Shown here piece after piece: positions 9,683-18,855 of a DNA stretch of 64,000 nt (positions are counted from its first letter, which is position 1; each line of letters opens with the position of its first letter). A program made the translations under genes and the position numbers. The stretch is from Bacillus coahuilensis m4-4 (lineage in GTDB: Bacteria > Bacillota > Bacilli > Bacillales > Bacillaceae_K): the NCBI RefSeq assembly GCF_000171615.1, contig NZ_ABFU01000037.3, positions 27,975 to 91,974 on the forward strand, in the 5' to 3' direction. The notes beneath the pieces are model-generated. The model was not told the origin of the DNA, made no database searches, and saw only the letters and a program-made list of their open reading frames with translations.

Positions 9683-9753
9683 CAAAGTAACTTTTCATAA
9701 AATAAGCTTATTTTTATTGTTTATTTAACATGCTTAAAAGTGATACTTAACAT

Positions 9754-9832
9754 AAGTCTAACTCCTGCCCATTTTTTGTATGGAACAAATTCTGTTTCAT
9801 TTTGCAACAAATGGTGGAGTTAGACTTTTTTG
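9754..9832 (+). terminator. Riboswitch-controlled terminator before ribU
   Basis: AAGTCTAACTCC (9754-9765) pairs perfectly with GGAGTTAGACTT (9816-9827), followed by a T run. The 50-base loop is unusually long for an intrinsic terminator. Its position between FMN aptamer and ribU fits the expression platform. Confidence 0.8.
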
Positions 9833-9900
9833 TATGTACTTTAGCTATGAGCGTTACTTTTCTTCTGGTTGATGGAACCGTCAAGAGGAGAGAATGTACA

Positions 9901-10479
9901 ATGAAAAAAATGAATACTAGAATGACCGTGTCGGTGGGGATGTTAAGTTCTATTGCGTATTTGTTAATGTTAATTAATTTTCCGCTACCTATTTTCCCTG
10001 CTTTTTTACTAGTTGATTTTAGTGATGTTCCTGCTTTATTAGGAACATTATTGTTTGGCCCTCTAGCAGGAATCTTAATTGAATTAATCAAAAATATATT
10101 AGATTATTTATTTACCGGAAGCGAAACGGGTGTTCCTATTGGGCATTTGGCTAACTTCTTAGCAGGAGTATTCATTATTTTACCATTTCACTATGTTGTG
10201 AAGAAATTCCAAAGTAAAAATGGTGTCTTAGTGGGTCTTTTATTAGGAGTATTGGTTATGGCTGTGTTGATGAGTATACTCAATTACTTTGTATTCTTAC
10301 CGGCTTATTCATATTTTTTAAATTATGAACCAATGGCAAGTTCCGAAATGAGAAAATATATTGTCGCCACTATCTTACCGTTTAACGCGATAAAAGGTCT
10401 CATTATTAGTGGCGTGTTTATACTTTTATATGCTCCATTAAAAACATGGATTGAAAGGCAAAGATTAGTGAAAATTTAA
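9901..10479 (+). CDS. ribU: RibU, riboflavin-binding S component of an ECF transporter
   Basis: A 192-residue integral membrane protein of the ECF S-component family, close in length to B. subtilis RibU/FmnP (190). It carries the family stretches SSIAYLLMLINFPLP and DFSDVPALLG near the N-terminus and about five to six hydrophobic segments. The ATG at 9901 follows AAGAGGAGAG; upstream in-frame codons lie inside the terminator hairpin and are unlikely starts. It imports riboflavin together with the shared EcfAA'T module, encoded elsewhere. Controlled by the FMN riboswitch. Confidence 0.93.
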   Translation: MKKMNTRMTVSVGMLSSIAYLLMLINFPLPIFPAFLLVDFSDVPALLGTLLFGPLAGILIELIKNILDYLFTGSETGVPIGHLANFLAGVFIILPFHYVVKKFQSKNGVLVGLLLGVLVMAVLMSILNYFVFLPAYSYFLNYEPMASSEMRKYIVATILPFNAIKGLIISGVFILLYAPLKTWIERQRLVKI

Positions 10480-10509
10480 TCATGCTCATTTGCCTTTATT
10501 GAACGCATA

Positions 10510-10543
10510 AAAAAAGAACAAGGAGTACTCCTTGTTCTTTTTT
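10510..10543. terminator. Bidirectional terminator between ribU and fer
   Basis: A perfect palindrome centred on GGAGTACTCC with flanking AAGAACAA/TTGTTCTT arms, A-rich on the left and T-rich on the right. It can stop ribU from the left and fer from the right. Confidence 0.9.
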
Positions 10544-10825
<282 letters not shown>

Positions 10826-11094
10826 TTATTTCTCTAAAGAAATATAGTCTCAATAATCATTCTAATGAAGTCTTTAGAACATTTCAATATAAATATGCTG
10901 ATCCTGAGAATGTAAGCACTTTCAGTAGCTAAAAACTACATTTTGCACTTAAAATGGAAGAAAATGAGATAGTTTTTAATCCCTTACCATTTCAATGCTT
11001 ATTATTAACTTCCCCTTAAAATCAAAAATCAAAACCAGAGTATATCAAGTAAGTTCGTGGTAAAATGGGGGAAAGATTGTTGAAGGAGATCGTG

Positions 11095-12147
11095 ATGAAC
11101 TATTTAGAACTGATTCTTTTACACTGTTTTGCTAAAGTTAATGGGGAGAGAACAGCTTATAGTGTTTTACATTTATTAAATGGGAAACGGTCTAGTCAAA
11201 CGATTCAAGATGCGTATTTATTCTCATTAAAAGATTATTTTCATACACTTCCGATGCTTAATCGGGATGTATTTAATCAATCTCTTTCTAAGTTAAAGGA
11301 TAATGGTTGTATTAAATTAGATGAACAAGCTATTGTTAGGATAACAAATTTAGGATCCAGTCTGTTAGAGGAGCATTCGTTGTTGACACCACTGCCTTCT
11401 ATTCTTCCGGGATGGGATGACCATAAAACGGTGGAGCATTTTTGGAAAAGGTTTAACCTTCTTACTCAATTAGTATCCAACCTTGCATATGGGGAACATA
11501 AATTTGTACCAGTTGTTAAAGATCCTATTGTTCAAAGTTGGACAAAAAGCTTTTTATTTCATTATTCTATACCTGTTCAGAAACTTACAGGAGAACTATA
11601 CAAAGAAATTATCGATATATTGGAAAAGGAAGAATTTCCAGTAGATCCTTCAATCATAACTATCCGCTTATCAGGATATCAAGTTGCGGGGAAAACAACC
11701 CAACAATCTAGTCAATTATTAGGAATGGATTCCGTAATGTATTGGTATAGATTTTTAGAAGGCATTACCTATATAGTAAAATTGATAAAGGATAATCAGA
11801 GAGAGTTTCCTCATTTATCTTTTCTAGTTGCTGATTTGATGTCTGACTTTACATTAACGGAATCGACTACAAAAACATATGAATTAGTGAAAAGAGGACT
11901 ATCACTGAAGGAGATTTCTTCAGCTAGAAAGTTACGACTTAGTACAATTGAAGACCATGTCATTGAGATTGCATTAAATGATTCATCATTTTCTATTGAT
12001 CACTATATTCCAGAGGAAGATGCCAGGTCGGTTTGGAACAAGGCAAGAGCAACCTCGACTAAAAAGTTAAAACCTATAAAAGAATCTTTCACTCACTTAA
12101 CTTATTTTCAAATTCGCTTAGCTTTAGCTAAAGGAGCTTTGAATTAA
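11095..12147 (+). CDS. ypbB: YpbB, helix-turn-helix protein next to RecS
   Basis: A 350-residue protein matching YpbB in size (352) and position. The N-terminus reads LLHCFAKVNGERTAYSVLHLLNGKRSSQTIQDA, as in the family. The C-terminal part (about 265-310, LVKRGLSLKEISSARKLRLSTIEDHVIEIAL) is an HRDC/helix-turn-helix-like domain also found at the end of some RecQ helicases. The ATG at 11095 follows GAAGGAG. Its TAA overlaps the recS ATG by one base, so the pair is translationally coupled and probably forms a split RecQ-type system. Biochemical role unknown. Confidence 0.85.
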   Translation: MNYLELILLHCFAKVNGERTAYSVLHLLNGKRSSQTIQDAYLFSLKDYFHTLPMLNRDVFNQSLSKLKDNGCIKLDEQAIVRITNLGSSLLEEHSLLTPLPSILPGWDDHKTVEHFWKRFNLLTQLVSNLAYGEHKFVPVVKDPIVQSWTKSFLFHYSIPVQKLTGELYKEIIDILEKEEFPVDPSIITIRLSGYQVAGKTTQQSSQLLGMDSVMYWYRFLEGITYIVKLIKDNQREFPHLSFLVADLMSDFTLTESTTKTYELVKRGLSLKEISSARKLRLSTIEDHVIEIALNDSSFSIDHYIPEEDARSVWNKARATSTKKLKPIKESFTHLTYFQIRLALAKGALN

Positions 12148-13607
12148 TGAGCATAATAGAAATATTAAAACAAAAGTTTGGCTACGATACATTTCGTGTC
12201 GGACAAGAAGACGTCATTTTATCTGTATTAAAAGGTCAAGATACAGTAGCTCTTCTACCAACGGGGACAGGAAAGTCTCTTTGTTATCAATTACCCTCCT
12301 ATATGATGGAAGGTACGACCTTAATTGTTTCTCCTCTTCTTTCCTTAATGCAAGATCAAGTAGAACAGATGAAGGTAAGGGGTGAAAAGAGTGTCTTAGC
12401 CCTCAATTCATTTTTAACAGCGGATGAAAGAAAATTAGCGTTTAAAAGGTTACATACTGTAAAGTTTTTGTTTGTGTCTCCTGAAATACTTCAGAATGAT
12501 TATATCCTTAGAAGGATTAAACAATTATCTATTTCTCTTTTTGTGATCGATGAGGCACATTGCATCTCTCAATGGGGACCGGACTTTAGGCCAGATTACA
12601 TGTTACTTGGTGATATAAAAAACCAATTAAATAATCCAACAACTTTAGCATTAACTGCAACGGCGACAATGTCTATTAGAGAAGACATTATCAACCAATT
12701 GAACTTAGTTCATCCTAATGAACTTATTTATTCAGTAGATCGTCCTAACATTGCCATTAATATTATTCACGTAGAAGATTATAAAGAGAAAGTGGAACAA
12801 TTAATTTCACTTGTAAATCAATTAAATGGTCCAGGAATTGTTTATTTTTCTAGTCGAAAATTAACTGAAGAAATATCAGAACGATTAAATAGAAATGAAC
12901 ATTTGAACGTAGCATTTTATCACGGGGAGATGGATCAAGAACAAAGAACGTTGATTCAGCAGCAATTTATCTACAATGAATTAGATGTTATCTGTGCAAC
13001 GAGTGCTTTTGGTATGGGGATTAACAAAGAAAATGTTCGATTTGTCATTCATTTTCACATGCCAAGCACTGTTGAGGCGTATCTTCAAGAGATTGGTAGA
13101 GCTGGTCGCGATGGTAAGCAAAGTATAAGCATCTTACTTTCAAGCGACTACGATGAGAGTTTACCTTTAAATATGATAGAAAACGAACTGCCATCACAAA
13201 TTCAAATTGAACGATTCTTCCAATGGAACAGTCGTGTTTCAATGTCACAGGAAGAATACGCAGGATTAAACAATGTACAGTTTAGAATGTTGAGTCATTA
13301 TGATACCTTTTTAGGGAACAAGGATAGTAAGGAAAAAATTTATATTATTTCTCAAAGGATAGAAGAAAGGAAAAATAAGAAAATACATCAGCTCTTTAGT
13401 ATGATTAGATGGAAGAATTCAGTAGAATGTCGTAGAGAGGGCTTGCTGCGTTATTTTGATGAACAATTAAAAAGTAAGCCACTTGTGTGCTGTGATCGTT
13501 GTGGAATAAATGAAAATGATTTTTATAAATCAAATGATTTAAGAAGTTCGAATAAGAATGACAGCTGGAAAGATCGCTTAGACTATTTATATCGTCAAGG
13601 GAAATAA
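12147..13607 (+). CDS. recS: RecS, RecQ-family ATP-dependent DNA helicase
   Basis: A 486-residue superfamily 2 helicase. Seen: the Q-like motif FGYDTFRVGQ, Walker A LPTGTGKS (37-44), DEAH (135-138), TATAT, and the arginine-finger motif QEIGRAGRDG (about 316-325). The C-terminus holds the RecQ zinc motif with Cys residues in VECRREGLLRYF and CCDRCG. It lacks HRDC, which may be supplied by YpbB. Known RecQ enzymes unwind DNA 3' to 5' in recombination and fork repair. Confidence 0.92.
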   Translation: MSIIEILKQKFGYDTFRVGQEDVILSVLKGQDTVALLPTGTGKSLCYQLPSYMMEGTTLIVSPLLSLMQDQVEQMKVRGEKSVLALNSFLTADERKLAFKRLHTVKFLFVSPEILQNDYILRRIKQLSISLFVIDEAHCISQWGPDFRPDYMLLGDIKNQLNNPTTLALTATATMSIREDIINQLNLVHPNELIYSVDRPNIAINIIHVEDYKEKVEQLISLVNQLNGPGIVYFSSRKLTEEISERLNRNEHLNVAFYHGEMDQEQRTLIQQQFIYNELDVICATSAFGMGINKENVRFVIHFHMPSTVEAYLQEIGRAGRDGKQSISILLSSDYDESLPLNMIENELPSQIQIERFFQWNSRVSMSQEEYAGLNNVQFRMLSHYDTFLGNKDSKEKIYIISQRIEERKNKKIHQLFSMIRWKNSVECRREGLLRYFDEQLKSKPLVCCDRCGINENDFYKSNDLRSSNKNDSWKDRLDYLYRQGK

Positions 13608-13610
13608 AAC

Positions 13611-14169
13611 ATGAATAATATTCAACAGTTAACAGAAAAGCAATTAAACGTCGCATTATATTCTACGCAACTTTTATTACTGGTATTGTGCTTTGCCTTA
13701 GTCTTTTTTATTAGATATATCCCTTTTAACGATTATGGAAAATAGTTCTATTTCAATCGGAATGGTATGGGCTTCAATCAGTGTTGGGTTGGTAATTGTA
13801 GTTGTTGATATCATTGGTATGATTCGGTATCCGACTATCTATGATGATGGCGGTATTAATCAAACTTTATTTGCTACAAAGTCGTACCTACACATTTTTG
13901 TCCTAACACTATTCATAGCAATTTCTGAAGAGTTATTCTTTAGAGGAGTTTTACAATCCTATTTTGGATTGATTCCAGTTAGTTTATTTTTTGCACTTAT
14001 TCATTTTCGTTATCTAAAGAATTGGTATCTAGTATTAAATGTATTAATAGTAAGTTTCTTGTTAGGTTATTCATATGAATTAACGGAAAGTTTATTTGTC
14101 CCCATTACCATACACTTTGTTATTGATTTTCTATTAGCTTGTTGGATTAGATTGAAGGGAAGGAAATAA
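13611..14169 (+). CDS. ypbD: YpbD, CPBP intramembrane protease family (frameshifted in this sequence)
   Basis: An ATG at 13611, four bases after recS, opens a frame that stops at 13743-13745. The body continues in the next frame to 14169. Removing one T from the six-T run at 13704-13709 joins both parts to about 185 residues (B. subtilis YpbD 189). The core CPBP motif SEELFFRGVLQ lies at about 13923-13955, followed by the second motif ending in FALIHF and the third HFVIDF. Such proteins are membrane CAAX-type proteases or bacteriocin-immunity proteins; substrate unknown. Confidence 0.8.
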
Positions 14170-14170
14170 A

Positions 14171-14446
14171 ATGATGGAAAATCACCGTAGAATTTCAGAT
14201 GACCCTATTCAAAAGGGAAGCTCTCTTCCGCCTAGAAGTATTAAGCATGGCCACAAGAAAAAGAATGATCCAAAAGAAGCTGAAAAAGATCCAAAGGACA
14301 CATCCTCTGATAAGCTCATGATTAACGGACTATTAATCGTGTTCATTTTATTACCTGCTGCGTTTTACTTTGGATATTCTTACATTCAAGACACGAACAT
14401 TCAAAAGCAAGTCGAAATAAACGGTACAATTAAAGTGGAAGAATAA
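14171..14446 (+). CDS. YpbE-like membrane protein lacking the LysM part
   Basis: A 91-residue protein (ATG at 14171 or 14174) with a charged, lysine-rich cytoplasmic stretch (1-48) and one membrane segment (about 50-70). It ends 20 residues later. Position directly after ypbD and the N-terminal pattern match YpbE. B. subtilis YpbE is about 240 residues and ends in a LysM domain, which is absent here. No LysM-like sequence follows in any frame before the next gene. It may be a short form typical of this lineage or a truncation. Confidence 0.65.
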   Translation: MMENHRRISDDPIQKGSSLPPRSIKHGHKKKNDPKEAEKDPKDTSSDKLMINGLLIVFILLPAAFYFGYSYIQDTNIQKQVEINGTIKVEE

Positions 14447-14463
14447 GTTCAGATTCAATAAAA

Positions 14464-14510
14464 GTTAAACAAAGATACCTTACATCCCAATGTGAGGTAT
14501 CTTTGTTAAC
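14464..14510. terminator. Long hairpin after ypbE-like gene
   Basis: AACAAAGATACCT (14468-14480) pairs with AGGTATCTTTGTT (14495-14507) and the arms extend toward GTTAA/TTAAC. There is no clean T tract, so it may act as a terminator in either direction or as an RNA-stabilising element. Confidence 0.55.
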
Positions 14511-14635
14511 AGAAAATTTTTATAATAATTATTAAGAGTAACAGTTCTTTAATGATAATTTACATATCTTTTGTACTTTTCTAACAATCTTCCAGTAAAA
14601 TAGGTCCTAGAAGACACTGGAAAGGGGTTCCTTAC

Positions 14636-15162
14636 ATGGACCGTATGAAGGATTGGATTATTAAACAAGATCAACAATGGTTTTATGTTTGTAATACACG
14701 ACCGAAAAGTTTAATAAAATTTAGTAATTGGATCACACATTTGGGTGGTGCGACTTTTACCATATCTTTTGTCTTGACCATGCTTTTCCTAAGTTTGTAC
14801 TTTCCATCTTTCCATCTTCCTGCAACCATAGCAGCTGGTTCTCTTACAATGAGTCATATCATTGTGGTGTGTGTGAAAAAATTGTAAGAAGAATAAGACC
14901 TTATTTATTTCTTCCTGATGCAACAGTTCACGGTCATCCATTTCAAGACCATTCATTCCCATCTGGCCATACGACAGCAATTTTCTCCATAACAGTACCA
15001 TTTATGGTGGTAGAACCTTTATTGTTATTATTTTTACTGCCAATTTCTATGATGGTTGCTCTTTCAAGAGTTGTGCTTGGAGTACACTATCCAACTGATA
15101 CTGCAGTTGGAGCATTAATCGGTACTTTAAGCTCATTTGTAGTTGCTATGTTACTAGTTTAA
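14636..15162 (+). CDS. PAP2-family membrane lipid phosphatase (frameshifted in this sequence)
   Basis: An ATG at 14636 opens a frame to 14887, and the rest is one frame over up to 15162. Adding one A to the six-A run at 14876-14881 gives about 175 residues and restores the first catalytic motif KKIVRRIRP. The other two PAP2 motifs, PSGH and SRVVLGVHYPTD, are intact. The family dephosphorylates undecaprenyl diphosphate or phosphatidyl lipids. It is followed 16 bp later by a glycosyltransferase, suggesting a glycolipid or envelope polymer role. Not present at this locus in B. subtilis. Confidence 0.82.
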
Positions 15163-15178
15163 TTGGGAGGGACAAGTG

Positions 15179-16330
15179 ATGAGAGTTGCTATTTTTACAG
15201 ACACCTACTATCCACAAGTAAATGGTGTAGCTAGAACGTTAAAAAGGCTGACTGAACAAATGAGTAAGAGAGGGTATGAATACGAGGTGTTCGCTCCTGA
15301 AATAGATAACAGCCCTTTGTATCCGAACGTTCATCAATTTACAAGTATCCCCTTTTTATTTTATCCTGAATGTCGAACTGCCTTTGCGAATCCTAAGACG
15401 ATTGAAAAAAGGCTAAAAGAATTTAAACCAGATTTAATCCACATTACAACTCCATTAACGCTAGGCCTGTATGGGCTTCATGCAGCGAAAAAATTAAAGA
15501 TTCCAGTTGTTGGATCATACCATACACATTTTGATTTATATCTAGATTATTACAAAATGTCTTGGATCTCTCCACTACTATGGAAATACATGAAATGGTT
15601 TCATGCTCCTTTTGAAAAATATTTGTACCTTCACAAGAAACAAAACTTCACCTAGAAACTCAAGGCTTTACAGATTTATCCATTTGGAGTAGAGGAGTTA
15701 ACTGCGAAATTTTCACTCCCGATAAGAGAGAGGAAGGCAGACTTCACCTAAAGGATAAGTACTCTATTTCATCTGAAAATATAGCATTATATGTAGGGCG
15801 TTTAGCACCTGAGAAAGATCTAAATACATTAATTTACAGTATTAAAACACTTCTGTAAAGACAAAGGAAGACTTGCATTGGATTATCGTCGGAGACGGAC
15901 CTTGTATGGAAGAACTAAAAGGAGAATTAGAAGAAGAAAAGTTTTGTTTACAGGTTATCTTAGTGGAAATGAGATTGCTATGATGTATGCGGCTGCTGAT
16001 GTTTTCCTATTCCCATCCGCTACTGAAACTTTTGGGAATGTTGTGCTTGAAAGCTTATCATCAGGTGTACCATGTATTGTATCCAATCAGGGCGGAGTTA
16101 AGGACATTGTTACACATGAAATCAATGGATTGAAGTGTGAAGCAGGCAATGGTGAACAGTTTGTAAATGCATTAGAGTACATTATTAATAACCCTTCTGT
16201 TAAGCATGAAATGGCAAAACGAGCGAGGCTATACGCTCTCGAGCAATCCTGGGATTGTATTTTTGATCGATTATTTTCAGAATATGAAGAAATTATTTTT
16301 TATCATCACCAGATTCTTAAACACGCATAA
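15179..16330 (+). CDS. GT4-family glycosyltransferase (three frameshifts in this sequence)
   Basis: The ATG at 15179 follows GGGAGG by 8 bases. The N-terminal half (FTDTYYPQVNGVARTL) and C-terminal half (SATETFGNVVLESLSSGVPCIVS) are typical of GT-B retaining glycosyltransferases of family 4. Three single missing bases, in the A run at 15615-15619, near 15856, and in the A run at 15937-15940, split it. Repairing them gives about 384 residues with the linking segment VGRLAPEKDLNTLI and the nucleotide-binding VGDGPCMEEL. Probably transfers a sugar to a membrane lipid; the donor cannot be told. Likely co-transcribed with the PAP2 gene. Confidence 0.8.
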
Positions 16331-16332
16331 TG

Positions 16333-16370
16333 AAAAAGGGTGTCCCACTATTATTGGGGCACCCTCTTAT
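16333..16370 (+). terminator. Terminator after the glycosyltransferase
   Basis: GGGTGTCCC pairs with GGGGCACCC (with one wobble), flanked by AAAAA on the left and TCTTAT on the right. The T tract is weak. Confidence 0.65.
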
Positions 16371-16458
16371 GTTCAAAAATAACCATGTTAGCTAAAAAAT
16401 TCTAACATATTCCACCTAGACAGGCTCATATAGTGTAGAAGATAAGGAGGTGGAAGTG

Positions 16459-16915
16459 TTGAAAACCAATGTAGAGGAACTTGCTCCGTACGCTGATCAA
16501 ACAACACTTCAATTATTGAATTTTGTTATTGATAAAAAGAGAAAATTCGATGAAGCTAAAAAAAAGACAGCTTGAACTAGTACTGGCTTGGTTTTGTTTA
16601 ACAATACTCTATACTGTTTACGTAGTTAAAACCCTTCTTCTGCCATATAGATATTCTTTTCTTGATTTATTTAATCAACTTATGACCAATCAGTTATCAA
16701 CGTTTGGATTATTAGCCATTTTATTCTGTTTGTTTGCTTTTAAATTATTAAAAGAACAAAAAGAAAAAAAGGAAAAAGAGTATCATGATTTGAGAAAAGA
16801 GATTGTTGATAGAAGTAAAGATTTATGGAAAGAGCAACGGTGGAATGATCGGCATATTGTATTTGAACATATAGAAAAAAATTATGATATTAACCTCTAT
16901 CATGAAAGTAAGTAA
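16459..16915 (+). CDS. ypbF: YpbF-like membrane protein (frameshifted in this sequence)
   Basis: A perfect AAGGAGG at 16444-16450 precedes a TTG start at 16459. The opening frame gives 38 residues and stops at 16573-16575. Removing one A from the eight-A run at 16558-16565 continues into RQLELVLAW and on to 16915, about 151 residues in all (B. subtilis YpbF 147). Two membrane segments (about 45-62 and 80-98) are followed by a charged coiled-coil-like tail ending in YDINLYHESK. Function unknown. Confidence 0.72.
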
Positions 16916-16922
16916 CGATTGG

Positions 16923-17492
16923 TTAGTAGTATATTTTTGTACCTTTTTCATCTTTTAGTATTTCAACGGCTTCTCTAAACCGTTGAGAATGAATAATTTC
17001 TCTTTCTCTTAAGAACCGCAGTCCATCGTTTAGATCAGGATCATCGCTCATGTTAATAATCCATTGATACGTTGCACGAGCTTTTTCTTCAGCTGCAATA
17101 TCTTCATACAAGTCAGCGATAGGATCTCCTTTCGCTTGAATATAAGTGGCGGACCAAGGAGCACCCGCTGAATTATGGTAAAACAGAGCGGAGTCATGAC
17201 TAGCATAATGTGCATCTAATCCTGCCTCTTTCATTTGTTCTGGTGTGGCATCTTTCGTTAATTTGTAAATCATCGTAGCGATCATTTCCAAATGAGCAAA
17301 TTCTTCAGTACCGATATCTGTGAGAAGCCCAATGACTTTATCCGGAAGGGTATAACGTTGATTTAAATAACGAAGAGCAGCTGCTAATTCACCATCTGCA
17401 CCGCCATACTGCTCTACAAGAAACTTTGCCAGTGTTGGATTACAAGTACTTACTTTAACAGGGTACTGTAACTTCTTTTCATATACCCACAA
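16923..17492 (-). CDS. cotJC: CotJC, manganese-catalase-like spore coat protein
   Basis: A 189-residue protein with the ferritin-like di-metal pattern of manganese catalases: Glu in GTEEFAHLEMI and in EEKARATYQWI/REREIIHSQRF. The opening MWVYEKKLQYPVKV is typical of CotJC. It is the last gene of the cotJABC operon, assembled in the spore coat. Convergent with ypbF, with only a few bases between the two stop codons. In B. subtilis this operon sits elsewhere, so it is a local difference in gene order. Confidence 0.93.
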   Translation of the reverse strand: MWVYEKKLQYPVKVSTCNPTLAKFLVEQYGGADGELAAALRYLNQRYTLPDKVIGLLTDIGTEEFAHLEMIATMIYKLTKDATPEQMKEAGLDAHYASHDSALFYHNSAGAPWSATYIQAKGDPIADLYEDIAAEEKARATYQWIINMSDDPDLNDGLRFLREREIIHSQRFREAVEILKDEKGTKIYY

Positions 17493-17510
17493 AAGATATC
17501 ATTCCTTTCC

Positions 17511-17771
17511 TTAAACTTGCCACGGCCACGGAGAGGACTTCCATTCCCAAGGTTGCTTCGTATAAGAGTATCCAAAATTAGTTAGAGGGCCATAGTTTTT
17601 TTCAAATTGTTCTTTTAGCTTGTGTCTTTCCTTCACATAATGGTTATATTGCTTGATGGATTCTATATCATTAGGGTGAGTATCTAAATACAAAGTGAGC
17701 TCTAATATAACAAAATCAACTTCTTGTAGTTGTTGAAGATGTACATAATAACTAGAAGGTACAGTTTTCAA
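17511..17771 (-). CDS. cotJB: CotJB, spore coat protein
   Basis: An 86-residue protein with the CotJB pattern: a helical N-terminal half (LQQLQEVDFVILELTLYLDTHP, with NDIESIKQYN following) and an aromatic, Pro/Trp-rich C-terminus (YSYTKQPWEWKSSPWPWQV). It lies between cotJA and cotJC with almost no spacing, so the three are one transcript. Known CotJB and CotJA/JC depend on each other for coat assembly. Confidence 0.9.
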   Translation of the reverse strand: MKTVPSSYYVHLQQLQEVDFVILELTLYLDTHPNDIESIKQYNHYVKERHKLKEQFEKNYGPLTNFGYSYTKQPWEWKSSPWPWQV

Positions 17772-17773
17772 TT

Positions 17774-17995
17774 TTATTCCTCCTTCTTTTTTTCATATGG
17801 ATTGTAATAAGGGTCATAAAATTTTTTCCATAGTGTACCGGCTGCTAGTGCTTCTTTTGGATTAAATTGATCTAAATAATAAGGCTGATAACCTATATAT
17901 AACTGTGGAGGAGTGGAATAAACTTTTTTGCCAATGGGAGGGCAGGGATCGAATGGACTTCTGTATGGGATATAGTTTTTATAAAAGGAATTCAC
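17774..17995 (-). CDS. cotJA: CotJA, spore coat protein
   Basis: A 73-residue, Tyr/Pro-rich protein (YRSPFDPCPPIGKKVYSTPPQLYIGYQP) typical of CotJA, ending in a Lys/Glu-rich tail. It heads the cotJABC operon; AGGAGG lies just before its ATG on the minus strand. Length is a little shorter than B. subtilis CotJA (82). Likely made in the mother cell under sigma-E. Confidence 0.88.
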   Translation of the reverse strand: MNSFYKNYIPYRSPFDPCPPIGKKVYSTPPQLYIGYQPYYLDQFNPKEALAAGTLWKKFYDPYYNPYEKKKEE

Positions 17996-18024
17996 TTCTT
18001 TTCCTCCTAACTATTGGAATGGTT

Positions 18025-18058
18025 CATATATATGAGATATTTCCATAATAAATGAAAA
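18025..18058 (-). promoter_or_regulatory. Possible sigma-E promoter of cotJABC
   Basis: On the minus strand TCATTTA lies about 14 bases before CATATATA (18034 down to 18027), resembling the mother-cell sigma-E pattern. It is about 30 bases upstream of the cotJA start. The -35 match is imperfect. Confidence 0.35.
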
Positions 18059-18166
18059 TTAGCTCAAAGTTTTTTAGAATTCCCATACAAAAAGAAGGAA
18101 ATCTGTCAATAATGTCGAATAATATTAAGTAGTAGACTAGAATATGAGAAGGTGTAGGTGAAGGTC

Positions 18167-18805
18167 ATGTTTGTGAAAAGTATAATGATTCCCTTCCATA
18201 AGGTATTTCATGTAAAAACGGAAGATACAGTCCGTCAAGCATTGGAAGTATTAGAGGAGCAAGGAATTGATGGCATCCCTGTGGTCAATTCTAAACAAGA
18301 ATATCAAGGGATGGTTACACGATTCGAAGTATACAAAAAATATTATAAAAGCGATCTATCAAGAGAAGATTTTCTTGATCAGACCAAAGTGAGTGAAGTG
18401 TCCACTAGAAAAGATCGATTTATAGATGGCGAAGAAGTATTTGAGAATACATTATTAGAATTGAAGGATTTTCCAATCATTGCTGTCATAGATGATGAGA
18501 ATAAGATGCTTGGAATAGTATCACGATATGATGTGATGAATGAATTCCAAAGTGCTTTTGGGATGCAACAAAAAGGGATTCGTATTGCATTTACTTCAGT
18601 TGAAACGGAAGGGCGCATCTCTCGGCTTGCAGAAATCATTAAACAACATCATGAAAGTGTTATCTCATTAGTAACATTTGACGATACAGATAAAGTACAA
18701 CGTAGAATTGTTTTAAAGATTGAGAAGCGAGACAATATTGATCGTTTCATTCAAAGGCTTGAAAAAGCAGGTTTTAGAATTTTAGATATTAAAGCAGACG
18801 AATAA
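18167..18805 (+). CDS. CBS-domain pair protein
   Basis: About 212 residues from ATG 18167, which follows AGGTG; a GTG at 18158 behind GAGAAGG is an alternative start. Two CBS motifs occupy roughly residues 1-55 (DTVRQALEVLEEQGIDGIPVVNSKQEYQGMV) and 75-130 (FPIIAVIDDENKMLGIVSRYDV). A C-terminal ACT-like beta-alpha region follows (about 140-210), the AcuB-like layout. Such proteins sense adenine nucleotides. No target can be inferred from neighbours. Confidence 0.75.
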   Translation: MFVKSIMIPFHKVFHVKTEDTVRQALEVLEEQGIDGIPVVNSKQEYQGMVTRFEVYKKYYKSDLSREDFLDQTKVSEVSTRKDRFIDGEEVFENTLLELKDFPIIAVIDDENKMLGIVSRYDVMNEFQSAFGMQQKGIRIAFTSVETEGRISRLAEIIKQHHESVISLVTFDDTDKVQRRIVLKIEKRDNIDRFIQRLEKAGFRILDIKADE

Positions 18806-18817
18806 TTATCATGAATT

Positions 18818-18854
18818 AAAATCCCTTCTCATACGTATGTATAGGAGGGATTTT
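18818..18854 (+). promoter_or_regulatory. Inverted repeat covering the ribosome site of the next gene
   Basis: AAAATCCCTTCT (18818-18829) pairs with AGGAGGGATTTT (18843-18854) with one G-U. The right arm contains the Shine-Dalgarno sequence of the gene at 18856. It may end transcription of the CBS gene, or hide the ribosome site, or both. Confidence 0.6.
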
Positions 18855-18855
18855 G

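Noticed and set aside
9747-10091. 114-codon minus-strand frame opposite ribU
   Set aside because: It is antisense to the riboswitch terminator and ribU, with no ribosome site and low-quality composition.
18113-18119. Single TGTCGAA (Spo0A box) between cotJA and the CBS gene
   Set aside because: A lone 7-mer is expected several times by chance in 64 kb.
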